Shown: positions 8,976-17,964, numbered from the stretch's first letter. The stretch: 64,000 bases of DNA from Thermoanaerobacterium sp. CMT5567-10 (GCF_030534315.2 NZ_CP130558.2:372001-436000), one strand, 5' to 3'. Notes: generated by a model from the letters alone, not told the origin. Translations and numbers: made by a program.

Positions 8976-9599
8976 TCACCTTCTTTTATAAAGCCCGGCT
9001 TTTTCAATGTACCTTTCTACAGATTCAGGCAACAAGTATTTTATAGGTCTACCCTCATATACACGATTGCGTATATCTGTCGATGATATGGCCAATGATG
9101 GAACAGTTACTTGAAATATATCTTTATTATAAACTTTCTTGATGTAATCTATCTTTTCACTGATACTATCACCAGCATATCCAGGCCTTGTTGCTGCAAC
9201 AAAATTGCACATTTGCAAAAGTTCTTCAGCATTTTTCCAAGTCAAAATTTCAAGTATTGCATCTGCGCCAGTTATAAAGAATATCTGCGTATTTTCCCCG
9301 TATATCTTTTTAAACTCTTTTAAAGTATCAATTGTATAGGTGTATCCTTCCCTATCTATTTCAATAGCAGATACTTCAAAATATGGATTTGTAACAGTAG
9401 CAAGAATCGTCATCAAGTATCTTATATGTTTATCTGTAATATTTCTTTTGACTTTATGAGGTGGATTACCTGATGGAACAAATATTACTCTATCAAGATT
9501 AAATTGATCCCTAACAGCCTCTGCTGTTACAAGATGTCCAAAATGTATTGGATCAAACGTACCACCCATAATGCCAAGCCTAAGAAAATTATTTGTCAT
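8976..9599 (-). CDS. nadD: Nicotinate-nucleotide adenylyltransferase NadD
   Basis: Converts nicotinate mononucleotide plus ATP to deamido-NAD in NAD synthesis. 207 residues with the nucleotidyltransferase signature [12 protein letters not shown] (residues 11-22, containing the HxGH-type motif) and the C-terminal ISSTDIRNR block that contacts ATP phosphates. It is the first gene of an operon with yqeK and rsfS, under a near-consensus promoter at 9651-9679. The ATG at 9599 follows GGAGGA. Together with the pncB-type gene near 42 kb, it indicates a nicotinate salvage and de novo NAD route. Confidence 0.96.
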   Translation of the reverse strand: MTNNFLRLGIMGGTFDPIHFGHLVTAEAVRDQFNLDRVIFVPSGNPPHKVKRNITDKHIRYLMTILATVTNPYFEVSAIEIDREGYTYTIDTLKEFKKIYGENTQIFFITGADAILEILTWKNAEELLQMCNFVAATRPGYAGDSISEKIDYIKKVYNKDIFQVTVPSLAISSTDIRNRVYEGRPIKYLLPESVERYIEKAGLYKRR

Positions 9600-9650
9600 C
9601 TAAATAAATCCTCCAGTAAGAATTCAATTAATTAGCTTATTATATACGTA

Positions 9651-9679
9651 ATTATACAATAATAAGCACTTACTGACAA
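9651..9679 (-). promoter_or_regulatory. Sigma-A promoter for nadD-yqeK-rsfS
   Basis: Minus-strand TTGTCA (9679-9674), a 17-nt spacer and perfect TATAAT (9656-9651) sit in the 108-nt gap between obg and nadD. Confidence 0.8.
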
Positions 9680-9707
9680 CATTCAACAAGTTTTATGGAT
9701 GTTTTGA

Positions 9708-10979
9708 TTATTCGTAATACTCAAACTCAAAATCTCGTACATTTATAGTGTCACCATCTTTAAACCCCCTTTCCTTCAACATATCTATTACTCCAGATTT
9801 TTTTAATATCATTTCAAAATACCTTAAAGAGTTTTCATCTTGTAGATTAACTCTTTTCAATAATCTATCAATTTTAGAACCGCTTAAACAATACACACCA
9901 TTTTTAATATCTATATCTACGGTTTCCTCTTCTTTTGGCATATTATAAATAATAACATCTTCTATATTTTCTTCAACATCAACTTTAAACTTATTAAGGA
10001 TTTCAATAGTCTTATCAAGCAAATTTTCAATGCCTATACCAGTTATTGCAGATATTTTAAAAACATCGTACCCAAAACTTTGAATTTTTGCGCTTATATC
10101 GTCTAAATCAATTAATGATGCGTCTAATGCATCTATTTTATTCAAAGCAACTATCTGAGGTATTTCTTTTAGCTTATCATTATACAAGTACATCTCTTCA
10201 TTGATTTTTTTAAAATCATCTATAGGATCTGACAACGGATTCGACACGTCAATAATATGCAGTATCAATTTCGTCCTTTCTATGTGCTTCAAAAAGTCAT
10301 ATCCAAGTCCTTCTCCTCTATGAGCACCTTCTATAAGGCCGGGTATATCAGCCATGACAAAAGATTTCCCCTTATGATAAACTACACCTAGATTTGGATA
10401 TAAAGTAGTAAAAGGATAGTTTGCTATCTTTGGTCTAGCATTAGTACAAGCTGCCAGTAAAGTTGATTTACCTGCATTTGGAAAACCAACAAGTCCAACA
10501 TCAGCCAATAGCTTTAATTCCAAACGAATATAAAGTTCCTTTCCTTCTTCACCACTTTCTGCAAATCTAGGAGTCTTTAACGTGGCTGAAGCAAATTTTG
10601 CATTACCTCTTCCACCTTTGCCACCTCTCAAAACAATAGCTTTCTGACCAGGTTTCGTAAGATCAGCAATTAACTCATTTGTATCATCTCTAATTATTTG
10701 TGTTCCAACAGGCACTTTTATGTATAGATCATCAGCATTTTTACCGTATTTATTATTACCGCTTCCATTTTCGCCACTAGGCGCTATATATTTTCTTTTA
10801 TATTTAAAGTCCATCAATGTAGACATATTAGGATCGGTAATAAATACCACATCACCACCTTTACCGCCGTCACCCCCATCCGGTCCACCGTACGCCACAT
10901 ATTTTTCCCTTCTAAATGAGATAACACCATTGCCACCATTTCCCGACTTTATATAAATTTTTGCACTATCTATAAACAC
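9708..10979 (-). CDS. obgE: GTPase Obg/CgtA
   Basis: 423 residues with the three-domain Obg layout. A glycine-rich Obg fold covers residues 1-158 (GNGGNGVISFRREKYV, GGDGGKGGDV). The GTPase domain covers about 159-330, with G1 GFPNAGKST, G3 DIPGLIEGA and G4 NKID. The C-terminal OCT domain covers about 345-423. It acts in 50S ribosome assembly and in stress and sporulation signalling. The start is GTG at 10979 behind AGGTGATG. It follows the short Spo0B-like gene by 18 nt, mirroring the spo0B-obg pair of Bacillus. Confidence 0.97.
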   Translation of the reverse strand: MFIDSAKIYIKSGNGGNGVISFRREKYVAYGGPDGGDGGKGGDVVFITDPNMSTLMDFKYKRKYIAPSGENGSGNNKYGKNADDLYIKVPVGTQIIRDDTNELIADLTKPGQKAIVLRGGKGGRGNAKFASATLKTPRFAESGEEGKELYIRLELKLLADVGLVGFPNAGKSTLLAACTNARPKIANYPFTTLYPNLGVVYHKGKSFVMADIPGLIEGAHRGEGLGYDFLKHIERTKLILHIIDVSNPLSDPIDDFKKINEEMYLYNDKLKEIPQIVALNKIDALDASLIDLDDISAKIQSFGYDVFKISAITGIGIENLLDKTIEILNKFKVDVEENIEDVIIYNMPKEEETVDIDIKNGVYCLSGSKIDRLLKRVNLQDENSLRYFEMILKKSGVIDMLKERGFKDGDTINVRDFEFEYYE

Positions 10980-10997
10980 ACCATCACCTACTTTAGA

Positions 10998-11225
10998 TTA
11001 GTTATCTTCAATCTTATTTTTAATGTATTTCATAACATTATCCATACCGCTATTGAATACAGTACGCTCATCATTGCTTTTATCAATAACTTTTTGAATA
11101 TACTCAAAAATTTTATCAGTTTTTCCAAGCTGAGCATAACCAAGCAAAACTTGAAGATCATTTATATATTCATGCCTCTTTAGATTTATGTATTCTATTA
11201 AATATTCTTCATCATCTTTTGTCAT
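10998..11225 (-). CDS. Short Spo0B-like alpha-helical protein
   Basis: 75 residues from the ATG at 11225, which has TTAGGAGTGA at the right distance; an upstream in-frame extension is unlikely. The sequence RHEYINDLQVLLGYAQLGK matches the helical-hairpin dimerisation and phosphotransfer domain of Spo0B and of SpoOB-type sensor kinases, with a His in the expected place. The C-terminal ATPase-like domain of full Spo0B (about 190 residues) is absent. Position strongly supports the relationship: it lies between rpmA and obg exactly as spo0B does in Bacillus. Whether it transfers phosphate is unknown, since clostridia generally lack the complete phosphorelay. Confidence 0.75.
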   Translation of the reverse strand: MTKDDEEYLIEYINLKRHEYINDLQVLLGYAQLGKTDKIFEYIQKVIDKSNDERTVFNSGMDNVMKYIKNKIEDN

Positions 11226-11286
11226 TTGTATCACTCCTAAGTCAAATAAATAATTTATATATATATTATACCACATAACTTGGTAT

Positions 11287-11316
11287 AAAAAAGAAAAATC
11301 CCGGCTTATGCCAGGA
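11287..11316 (-). terminator. Terminator of the rplU-prp-rpmA operon
   Basis: TCCTGGC (11316-11310 read on the minus strand) and GCCGGGA (11305-11299) form a 7-bp stem with a 4-nt loop and a T-rich tail. It overlaps the rpmA stop codon. Confidence 0.8.
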
Positions 11317-11593
11317 CTTCCTTTCTTTTTTCATATACACTTACCTGTTTTTTGTCTTTTCCTTTTCTCTCAAAAGCAACATATCCATCAATAAGTGCAA
11401 ACAATGTATCGTCTTTACCTCTACCTACATTAACTCCAGGATGTATCTTTGTACCTCTTTGCCTTACAAGTATATTCCCCGCTAATACAAATTGGCCATC
11501 TGCTCTTTTTACACCAAGTCGCTTTGACTCACTGTCACGACCATTGCGGGTACTTCCCATACCTTTTTTATGAGCAAATAACTGTAGCCTCAT
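11306..11593 (-). CDS. rpmA: 50S ribosomal protein L27 with cleavable N-terminal extension
   Basis: 95 residues from the ATG at 11593, 8 nt downstream of GGAGGTG; the in-frame TTG just upstream is not needed. It begins [21 protein letters not shown]. The LQLFAHKKG segment is the Firmicute-type N-terminal extension that the protease Prp removes after the Phe so that L27 can function at the peptidyl transferase centre. The rest matches L27 ([36 protein letters not shown]). It overlaps the prp stop by one base (TGATG), consistent with translational coupling. Confidence 0.97.
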   Translation of the reverse strand: MRLQLFAHKKGMGSTRNGRDSESKRLGVKRADGQFVLAGNILVRQRGTKIHPGVNVGRGKDDTLFALIDGYVAFERKGKDKKQVSVYEKRKEVLA

Positions 11594-11928
11594 CAATTAC
11601 ACCTCCTATCAAATACTTTTACATACGCAGAATAATCCTTCTCAATATCTTTAAGCCCTAAAATCATTGTATCAATAATAGCACACAATCTAATGCTATC
11701 ATCATTTGTACCATGATTTTCTATTTCAACATACATATATCCATCACTTATCTTCTTCTTAATGGATACCGTCTTAAGTGATTCTAAGCCAAGGACAGCT
11801 GTCTGCGCCACTGCAGTAACGCCGGCGCATACTATATCTCTATTGTAAACATCATAACCAGCATGTCCTTTGATTTCAAATTTTTGTGCTTTGTTATCCG
11901 CATCTCTAAATATATTAATCCTAATCAT
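11593..11928 (-). CDS. prp: Ribosomal-processing cysteine protease Prp
   Basis: 111 residues. Catalytic His and Cys are visible in IKGHAGYD (about residue 21) and [12 protein letters not shown] (about residue 33). The family function is removal of the L27 N-terminal extension before or during 50S assembly. It sits between rplU and rpmA, the invariant position in bacteria that make the extended L27, and its substrate gene overlaps its stop codon. The ATG at 11928 lies 5 nt after the rplU stop. Confidence 0.95.
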   Translation of the reverse strand: MIRINIFRDADNKAQKFEIKGHAGYDVYNRDIVCAGVTAVAQTAVLGLESLKTVSIKKKISDGYMYVEIENHGTNDDSIRLCAIIDTMILGLKDIEKDYSAYVKVFDRRCN

Positions 11929-11933
11929 TTTAC

Positions 11934-12245
11934 TTACATAATCTTCTCAATCTGTACTCTCGTAAACGGCTGACGATGCCCTTTCTTCTTTCTCTCATTC
12001 TTCTTTGGCTTATACTTAAAAACTATGATTTTTTTACCTTTTCCATGTTCAAGAACTTTTGCATCAACTTTTACATCTTTAAGATATGGTTTGCCAAAAT
12101 CTACAGTTCCATCGTCCTTTGCTACTGCTAACACCTTATCAAAGGAATACACACTACCAGCTTCACAATCAAGTTTTTCAACTTCTAGAATATCGCCTTC
12201 TTGAACTCTGTACTGTTTGCCACCTGTTTCTATAATTGCGTACAC
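11934..12245 (-). CDS. rplU: 50S ribosomal protein L21
   Basis: 103 residues with the L21 N-terminal block [18 protein letters not shown] and the basic C-terminal [21 protein letters not shown]. It binds 23S rRNA in the large subunit. The start is GTG at 12245 with GGAGGTG upstream. It is the first gene of rplU-prp-rpmA, with a structured leader and its own strong promoter. Confidence 0.97.
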   Translation of the reverse strand: MYAIIETGGKQYRVQEGDILEVEKLDCEAGSVYSFDKVLAVAKDDGTVDFGKPYLKDVKVDAKVLEHGKGKKIIVFKYKPKKNERKKKGHRQPFTRVQIEKIM

Positions 12246-12345
12246 TACGGCACCTCCTCTTTACCAGTCTCGCCGAAACCAAGGTACTTCCAAAGGTATT
12301 CCCAATAGAAGCATTAAAAACCCGTTCCGAGCGGTTACAAAGTGT
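12246..12345 (-). promoter_or_regulatory. L21 leader (ribosomal-protein autoregulatory RNA)
   Basis: The roughly 100-nt transcribed leader between the promoter and rplU contains a GC-rich block CCGCTCGGAACGGG near its 5' end and GGTACTTCC-like elements (about 12271-12297) that can pair. Position and the CCGCTCGGAACGGG core resemble the Firmicute L21 leader family. Feedback binding by L21 is the presumed mechanism. The fold was judged by eye only. Confidence 0.65.
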
Positions 12346-12374
12346 ATTCTAGCATAATAATAATTAATTGTCAA
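12346..12374 (-). promoter_or_regulatory. Strong sigma-A promoter for rplU-prp-rpmA
   Basis: Minus-strand TTGACA (12374-12369), a 17-nt spacer and TAGAAT (12351-12346). The -35 abuts the stop codon of rng. Confidence 0.85.
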
Positions 12375-13802
12375 TCATAATTCGTAATCAACCTGAAATT
12401 CATCTATGTCAAGCTTATCATCAAAAACTGTATTTATTTCTATTTCAAATTTTTCCTTATATCTTTTCTCTAGTTCATTTTGCCTAATTAAATTCAATAT
12501 TCTTCTATTTGAAATTATTTTAATTTTTTTTGCGTTAGTATTTCTCAAAATTCTTTCAATTGCTCTCTTAATTTTAAGCACAAGCATATTGTTTGACACA
12601 ACATACCCTGTACCTTTGCAGCACTCACATTTATCCTGCAAATACTCGCTTACATTTGATCTTACTCTTTTCCTCGTCATTTCAACCAATCCTAAATGAG
12701 TAAATCCCAGGATACTGCATTTCGATCTATCGCTTTTTAACGATTCTTCAAAAACCTTTAAAACCTTCTGCCTGTCACTTTCATTGTCCATATCGATAAA
12801 ATCTATAACTATAATACCGCCAATATCCCTCAGTCTCAATTGAAGCGCTATTTCTTTAGCCGCTTCTATATTCGTTTTTAATATAGTTTCCCGAAGCGAA
12901 GATTTCCCTACATATTTTCCTGTATTTACGTCTATGACCGTCAATGCTTCAGTCTTATCAATTATTATAAATCCGCCGCTTTTAAGCCACACTTTCTTGT
13001 CTAAAAGTTTTTCAACTTGCTTTTCAGCACCATATAAGCCTATTAAGTCTCCTTCTTCGTATTTTATAGATACATTTTGCCCCTGCTTTTTCACATAATC
13101 CAATATTTTTTCATACTGCTTAACATCATTAATCACTATTTCATCAACCATAAATGATGATAAATCTCTTATATACTTAACAATAAAATTCTCCTCTTCG
13201 TATATTAATTCAGGAGCGTTGGCATATTTATATTTTTTAATTATCTCATCGTACAAATAACACAAATCCAAAATATCTTTTTCAAACTCTTTTTCACTTA
13301 CATTTTGCGCTGCTGTTCTAATTATAATGCCTATATTATTTGGTTTAACTCTTTTCGCTATGTTTATCAATTCTAAGCGCTTTTCTTCATCATAGATGCG
13401 GTGTGAAATCCCAACATAATCTGTTTCAGGCAACAAAACAACATATTTACCAGGTAGAGATATATTTGTTGTGACTTTTGGATTTTTTAGCCCTATAGAA
13501 TCTTTTGATACCTGAACAATTATATCTTGACCAGGTTTTACAAGCTTTGTAATTGAACAATTCTCATTAGCTTTGCCTTTTTTATTTACATCACTTACAA
13601 ATAAATATGCATTTTTACCTATACCTATATCTATAAAGGCACTTTGCATACCTTTTATGGTGTTTTTAACTTTTCCTTTGTAAATATTTCCCACTATGCT
13701 TCTGTTGTCAGAATATTCTACGTGATACTCAACCAACGTACCATCTTCTAAATACGCTACTTGATCAAATTTATCACTTATATCAAATAAAATCCGCTTC
13801 AA
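12375..13802 (-). CDS. rng: Ribonuclease G/E family endoribonuclease
   Basis: 475 residues from the TTG at 13802, which has GAGGTG well placed; a GTG three codons upstream lies within that ribosome-binding site. The S1-like RNA-binding domain (about 35-120, NIYKGKVKNTIKGMQSAFIDIG) precedes the RNase E/G catalytic domain, with acidic metal ligands in GGIIVIDFIDMDNESDR and the zinc-link cysteines in DKCECCKGTGY. There is no long disordered scaffold tail, so it is the RNase G-like short form. The role is single-strand-specific rRNA and mRNA processing from the 5' end. It follows the TIGR03936 gene by 10 nt and immediately precedes rplU, as in many clostridia. Confidence 0.93.
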   Translation of the reverse strand: MKRILFDISDKFDQVAYLEDGTLVEYHVEYSDNRSIVGNIYKGKVKNTIKGMQSAFIDIGIGKNAYLFVSDVNKKGKANENCSITKLVKPGQDIIVQVSKDSIGLKNPKVTTNISLPGKYVVLLPETDYVGISHRIYDEEKRLELINIAKRVKPNNIGIIIRTAAQNVSEKEFEKDILDLCYLYDEIIKKYKYANAPELIYEEENFIVKYIRDLSSFMVDEIVINDVKQYEKILDYVKKQGQNVSIKYEEGDLIGLYGAEKQVEKLLDKKVWLKSGGFIIIDKTEALTVIDVNTGKYVGKSSLRETILKTNIEAAKEIALQLRLRDIGGIIVIDFIDMDNESDRQKVLKVFEESLKSDRSKCSILGFTHLGLVEMTRKRVRSNVSEYLQDKCECCKGTGYVVSNNMLVLKIKRAIERILRNTNAKKIKIISNRRILNLIRQNELEKRYKEKFEIEINTVFDDKLDIDEFQVDYEL

Positions 13803-13812
13803 ATATTTCACC

Positions 13813-14463
13813 TCAATTTAATATAAGCTTTTTTCTGTCTATGAGAATCTTCTCCAAATCAAAAACATGACCTGCAAAGTCATCAAGAGCCTTCAAAACA
13901 TGAATCGGGCCTGGTGAACCTTCAGAAATCTTTAACCGTAGATATAAATTTATTTTGCCATCATGGACACTTAATATTTTAAATTCCTCAATGTATTTTT
14001 TTAAATCAATCATCTTTTTACCACTTTTTGTGTCTTTTTCTGCTAATATTTCATCTTTGTTCAAAAATCTTTCAATAATATCTCCCATGTCTTTTCCATA
14101 GTCTAGCAGATCAATAATTATTGTATATTCACCCTCTACAACTCTATCTGACAGCAAGTCCTTATCATCAACTCTATAACAATCTATTATTTTTAATCCA
14201 TTTGGAAGTGTTCTATTCATATCATCTTTAAATTTCTCCGGATCTATTTCATCTTCTAAAACTACATCAAAATAGTCTCCGTGAGTCGTTGCACCCATCA
14301 TCAATGCCGGTCCAAAAGACAACAGCGGATGTGGATTAAAGCCTTTCGAAAGTGAAAACTTTATTTGAGCTCTTCTCATCGCTCTCTCAATCGCCCTCAT
14401 GAGATCTAAATGAGAGATAAACTTTAAATCACCATCTTTTTCAAATTTACTTCTCAGTTTCAA
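13813..14463 (-). CDS. TIGR03936 family radical-SAM-associated protein (DUF2344)
   Basis: 216 residues. The TTG at 14463 is chosen as start because AAGGAGTTG sits 6 nt upstream and the resulting N-terminus MKLRSKFEKDG matches the family; it overlaps the upstream radical-SAM gene by 17 nt. Family blocks are FISHLDLMRAIERAMRRA, FSKGFNPHPLLSFGPALMMGATTHGDYFDV. In many genomes this domain is fused to or adjacent to the TIGR03960 radical-SAM protein, as here. Its molecular function is unknown; genomic linkage to rng and rplU suggests a link to RNA or ribosome metabolism, which is inference. Confidence 0.9.
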   Translation of the reverse strand: MKLRSKFEKDGDLKFISHLDLMRAIERAMRRAQIKFSLSKGFNPHPLLSFGPALMMGATTHGDYFDVVLEDEIDPEKFKDDMNRTLPNGLKIIDCYRVDDKDLLSDRVVEGEYTIIIDLLDYGKDMGDIIERFLNKDEILAEKDTKSGKKMIDLKKYIEEFKILSVHDGKINLYLRLKISEGSPGPIHVLKALDDFAGHVFDLEKILIDRKKLILN

Positions 14464-16297
14464 AGCATACAACTCCTTCATCAAGATCTTTTATTCCGCA
14501 GCCTGTACAATATAACCTGCAGTCATTTGTAAGTCTTCCTTCCAACGCCTTTTTGTATTCTCTTACAAGATAATCTTTTTTCACACCAGCATCAATCACA
14601 TCCCATGGGAATATCTCCTTGAAATCTCTTTCTTTATAAGCATAGAATCTTGGATCGATTCCTACACTTTCAAAGGCCTTAAGCCAATTATCAAATTTAA
14701 AAAATTCATCCCAGCCATCAAACTTACATCCACTTTCCCACGCCTTAATCAATGCTTGTCCTACTCTTCTATCGCCTTTAGAAATTACAGCTTCTAAAAA
14801 GCTCATCTTCGGCTCATGCCAATTGTAGTGGAAAATCTTTCCCTTTAGTAGCTCTTTTAGGTAATTCTGTTTTTTAATTATAGTATCCATGTCGTCTTGA
14901 GGACACCATTGAAAAGGAGTAAATGGTTTTGGAACAAAAGTTGAAGTGCTTACTGTTATTTTAAGTCCCTTTGTGTTGCCATTCACATCTTTATATACAT
15001 CAGCTACTAAATGGGCAAGATCTGATATCCCCTTTACATCTTCCATCGTCTCCTCAGGAAGCCCCAGCATAAAATACAGCTTTACACTCCTCCACCCTGC
15101 TTTAAAGGCTTCTCTCGTAGAATTTATCAAGTCCCTTTCAGTAACACCTTTATTTATCACATCTCTCAGCCTTTGCGTGCCACCCTCTGGTGCAAGTGTA
15201 AGCCCTGTCTTCCTTACTTTCTGTATCTCATTTAGTAAATTTACAGAGAAGGCATCAATCCTGGTAGACGGTAGTGCTACTCCAATGCCTCTATCTTTAT
15301 ATTTTTCAATTAAATCATATATCAAACTTTCTATTTCTGAATAGTCACATGTGCTTAAGGAAGTCAAAGAAATCTCCTCATATCCGGTTGATTTTATTAA
15401 TTTGTCAGCTAATTTAAGTAAAGTTTTCTTCGACCTTTCCCTTACAGGCCTGTAAATCATTCCAGCCTGACAAAATCTACATCCTCTTGTACAACCTCTA
15501 AAAACTTCCAATATGATTCTATCGTGCACTGTATTTATAAACGGCACAATCTGTCTATCTGAATGATACGTTTTATCCAAATCTTTTACTACGCGCTTTT
15601 TTACTTTAGCAGGCACATCTTCATTTAATGGCTCTATAGTGCGAATAGTATTATCAAAATTGTATACTTCCCTGTAAAACGATGGAACATATACACCTTG
15701 AATTTTAGATGCACGCCTTAAAAGCACTTCTTTTGGTGCTCCATCTTTTTTACAAGCCTTAACTAAATCTAAAAGTTCATTGATAATTTCTTCTCCATCT
15801 CCTATGACAAATAAATCCACAACATCAGAAAGGGGAGCAGGATTGTATGCACAAGGACCTCCAGCTATGATTAATGGATAGCCATGTCTATCCTTGCTTC
15901 TCACTGGAATTTTAGATAAATCTAACATGTTTAATATGTTTGTGTAGCTTAATTCGTATTGCAGCGTAAATCCTATAATGTCAAACATATTAAGAGGTGT
16001 TTTAGTTTCAAGTGAAAAAAGCGGTATGTCATTTTCTCGCATTAGGTTTTCCATATCTACCCATGGAGCAAATACCCTTTCGCAATATGTATCATCTCTA
16101 TCGTTCATTAGATGATAAAGTATTTTCAATCCCAAATGCGACATTCCGACTTCGTAAACGTCAGGAAATGCAAAGGCAAACCGGATGTCAACACTATTTA
16201 CATCTTTAATTACAGAATTTATTTCACCGCCTATATAACGGGCAGGTTTACTCACTTTCATCAATATTTTATCTAACTTATCCTTAATATCTAACAT
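14447..16297 (-). CDS. TIGR03960 family B12-binding-domain radical SAM protein
   Basis: 616 residues. The N-terminal cobalamin-binding-like region (about 40-200, with FAFPDVYEVGMSHLGLKILYHL and GGPCAYNP) is followed by a radical-SAM core whose CxxxCxxC motif is visible as RGCTRGCRFCQAG (about residue 265-280), binding the [4Fe-4S] that cleaves S-adenosylmethionine. Glycine-rich SAM and substrate blocks APEGGTQRL and FMLGLPEETMED follow. The ATG at 16297 follows AGGAGGTAACA. It is always partnered with the TIGR03936 protein downstream, suggesting one enzyme system. The substrate is not established. Confidence 0.92.
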   Translation of the reverse strand: MLDIKDKLDKILMKVSKPARYIGGEINSVIKDVNSVDIRFAFAFPDVYEVGMSHLGLKILYHLMNDRDDTYCERVFAPWVDMENLMRENDIPLFSLETKTPLNMFDIIGFTLQYELSYTNILNMLDLSKIPVRSKDRHGYPLIIAGGPCAYNPAPLSDVVDLFVIGDGEEIINELLDLVKACKKDGAPKEVLLRRASKIQGVYVPSFYREVYNFDNTIRTIEPLNEDVPAKVKKRVVKDLDKTYHSDRQIVPFINTVHDRIILEVFRGCTRGCRFCQAGMIYRPVRERSKKTLLKLADKLIKSTGYEEISLTSLSTCDYSEIESLIYDLIEKYKDRGIGVALPSTRIDAFSVNLLNEIQKVRKTGLTLAPEGGTQRLRDVINKGVTERDLINSTREAFKAGWRSVKLYFMLGLPEETMEDVKGISDLAHLVADVYKDVNGNTKGLKITVSTSTFVPKPFTPFQWCPQDDMDTIIKKQNYLKELLKGKIFHYNWHEPKMSFLEAVISKGDRRVGQALIKAWESGCKFDGWDEFFKFDNWLKAFESVGIDPRFYAYKERDFKEIFPWDVIDAGVKKDYLVREYKKALEGRLTNDCRLYCTGCGIKDLDEGVVCFETEK

Positions 16298-16306
16298 TGT
16301 TACCTC

Positions 16307-17182
16307 CTATTTCAGCTTATTTAAGATATCACCTATCGTTAAATATAGTCCATTACTGACTGCAAAATCGAAAAGTTCAGTCTCAGTAATTCTTTTTTTC
16401 TCTCTTAAATTTTTATCCAACACAACTATTATATGATATTTTAATGGCAAAAAACAATTGATTATCTTTATTAACTTCTGGTTTTCGAGGACTGCTATCT
16501 GTTTTACATTCATACAACCTTTCTTGTAAAATTCTTCTTTTTTATAAGCCAAATCTCTTAGATTAAAATATGCAGACAACTTTCTTTCTTTTTTTGCAGA
16601 AATGATGAGAAATATAGCAGTAATTATAAGTACATAATTTTTATTGCCATTAATAATCATAAGTATACCACTGTAAATAAGCAAAAATGATATCACATAA
16701 GAAAATTTAACTGCTACATTATTGGCTCTCGTGATACCTATAAAACTGGATAAAATAGCCTTTAAAGCTCTGCCACCATCGAGAGGAACACCTGGTAAAA
16801 GATTAAATGCACACATTAAAACATTTATTTTAATGAGGTAGTCAAAAGAAATGCTTGTTACTTCACTTAAAATTACCAATATCATAATAAAGACAAGATT
16901 AGACAAAGGCCCTGCCAATGCAATAACAATCTCCAAATCAGGCCGTATAAAAATTTCGCTTTCAAAAATTGCAGCTCCACCAAAAGGGAATATTTCAACT
17001 TGTATCATGTTCACATTTAGCTTTTTGGCAACGTAGTAGTGGCTTATCTCATGAATTGCAACAGTCAAAATAATGTTTATCAGCTCAATATAAAAACCTG
17101 TAATAATGAGTAGCAATATAAAAACCCACGTAAATGGGTTTATCTTTAATTTCAGATCATCAATTTTCATTTTGCACATCAC
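16307..17182 (-). CDS. M50-family intramembrane metalloprotease, SpoIVFB-like
   Basis: About 290 residues. Several membrane spans occupy roughly 15-210. The zinc-binding HExxH motif is HEISHYYV at about residue 44, and the second M50 motif is PGVPLDGGRAL at about 130-140, supplying the third ligand Asp. The C-terminal 75 residues are soluble and resemble a degenerate CBS domain, as in SpoIVFB. In Bacillus SpoIVFB cleaves pro-sigma-K in the mother cell. The gene overlaps the upstream SpoIVFA-like gene, the same partner order as spoIVFA-spoIVFB. Alternative starts at 17179 and 17170 are possible. The substrate here is unproven. Confidence 0.88.
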   Translation of the reverse strand: MMCKMKIDDLKLKINPFTWVFILLLIITGFYIELINIILTVAIHEISHYYVAKKLNVNMIQVEIFPFGGAAIFESEIFIRPDLEIVIALAGPLSNLVFIMILVILSEVTSISFDYLIKINVLMCAFNLLPGVPLDGGRALKAILSSFIGITRANNVAVKFSYVISFLLIYSGILMIINGNKNYVLIITAIFLIISAKKERKLSAYFNLRDLAYKKEEFYKKGCMNVKQIAVLENQKLIKIINCFLPLKYHIIVVLDKNLREKKRITETELFDFAVSNGLYLTIGDILNKLK

Positions 17183-17906
17183 TTTTTACAACATTAAAAT
17201 TTATCTTTGACTCTGGATCTACAGGTTTCCCGTTTTCCCATATTTCAAAATGCAGAGCGGTGCTTTTATTCTTGTCGCTTCCTATCCTTCCTATTATCTG
17301 GCCCTGTAATACTTTATCACCAACTTTTACGTCTATTTCAGATAAATACGCATAAACAGAACGAACATCGCCATTATGCCTTATTACAACTACCTTACCC
17401 CAATCGGGATTAGAATTATCAGCTATCATAACTTCTCCATCTAATACAGCTTCTACTGGCTCATTGTTGGTAACACTTATATCAATGCCATCATTTTTTA
17501 TCTCTTTTCCTGAATTTGGATCAACTTTTGTCCCGAATACAGATACAATATCACCACTAATTGGTTTTATCATTTTCGTATTAACATTTTGCGTGACTGT
17601 ATCCTTCACATCTTCGGTTTTATTCGAAAATACTTTTACAACATCATTTTTCAATGATGGTATCTTGCTCATAACTAGTTTAAGTCCCTTTTTAGTATTT
17701 TCATAATTTGAATTGTAATTTAGTACAGATTTTACTTCTGCCATTGCTTTATTCGTCATCGGAACATTAATAGCCTTAAAAAGCATCACAACACCTAAAA
17801 GCAAAAGACACACTATCAACTGGTCTTCAAACATACCAAAATATTTCTTTAAATTGTTTAAACCATCTTTAGAATAACTACCAGATTGCCATTTGTTGGG
17901 TTTCAT
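17160..17906 (-). CDS. M23-like membrane protein, SpoIVFA-like
   Basis: 248 residues: a cytoplasmic N-terminus, one membrane span (about 32-48), a linker, and an M23/LytM domain at about 125-240. The catalytic residues are degenerate. The usual HxxxD-type site reads NDGIDIS, with no His, and the final HxH reads ALHFE. An inactive peptidase is what SpoIVFA is: a chaperone-like inhibitor of SpoIVFB. The overlap with the SpoIVFB-like gene supports this assignment. The ATG at 17906 has AAGGAGGT. The alternative of an active endopeptidase is disfavoured by the missing ligand. Confidence 0.82.
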   Translation of the reverse strand: MKPNKWQSGSYSKDGLNNLKKYFGMFEDQLIVCLLLLGVVMLFKAINVPMTNKAMAEVKSVLNYNSNYENTKKGLKLVMSKIPSLKNDVVKVFSNKTEDVKDTVTQNVNTKMIKPISGDIVSVFGTKVDPNSGKEIKNDGIDISVTNNEPVEAVLDGEVMIADNSNPDWGKVVVIRHNGDVRSVYAYLSEIDVKVGDKVLQGQIIGRIGSDKNKSTALHFEIWENGKPVDPESKINFNVVKSDVQNEN

Positions 17907-17964
17907 TTGATAAACCTCCTTCTTTCTATATTTATATTACATATGAAGGAAGTTTATGATATTT

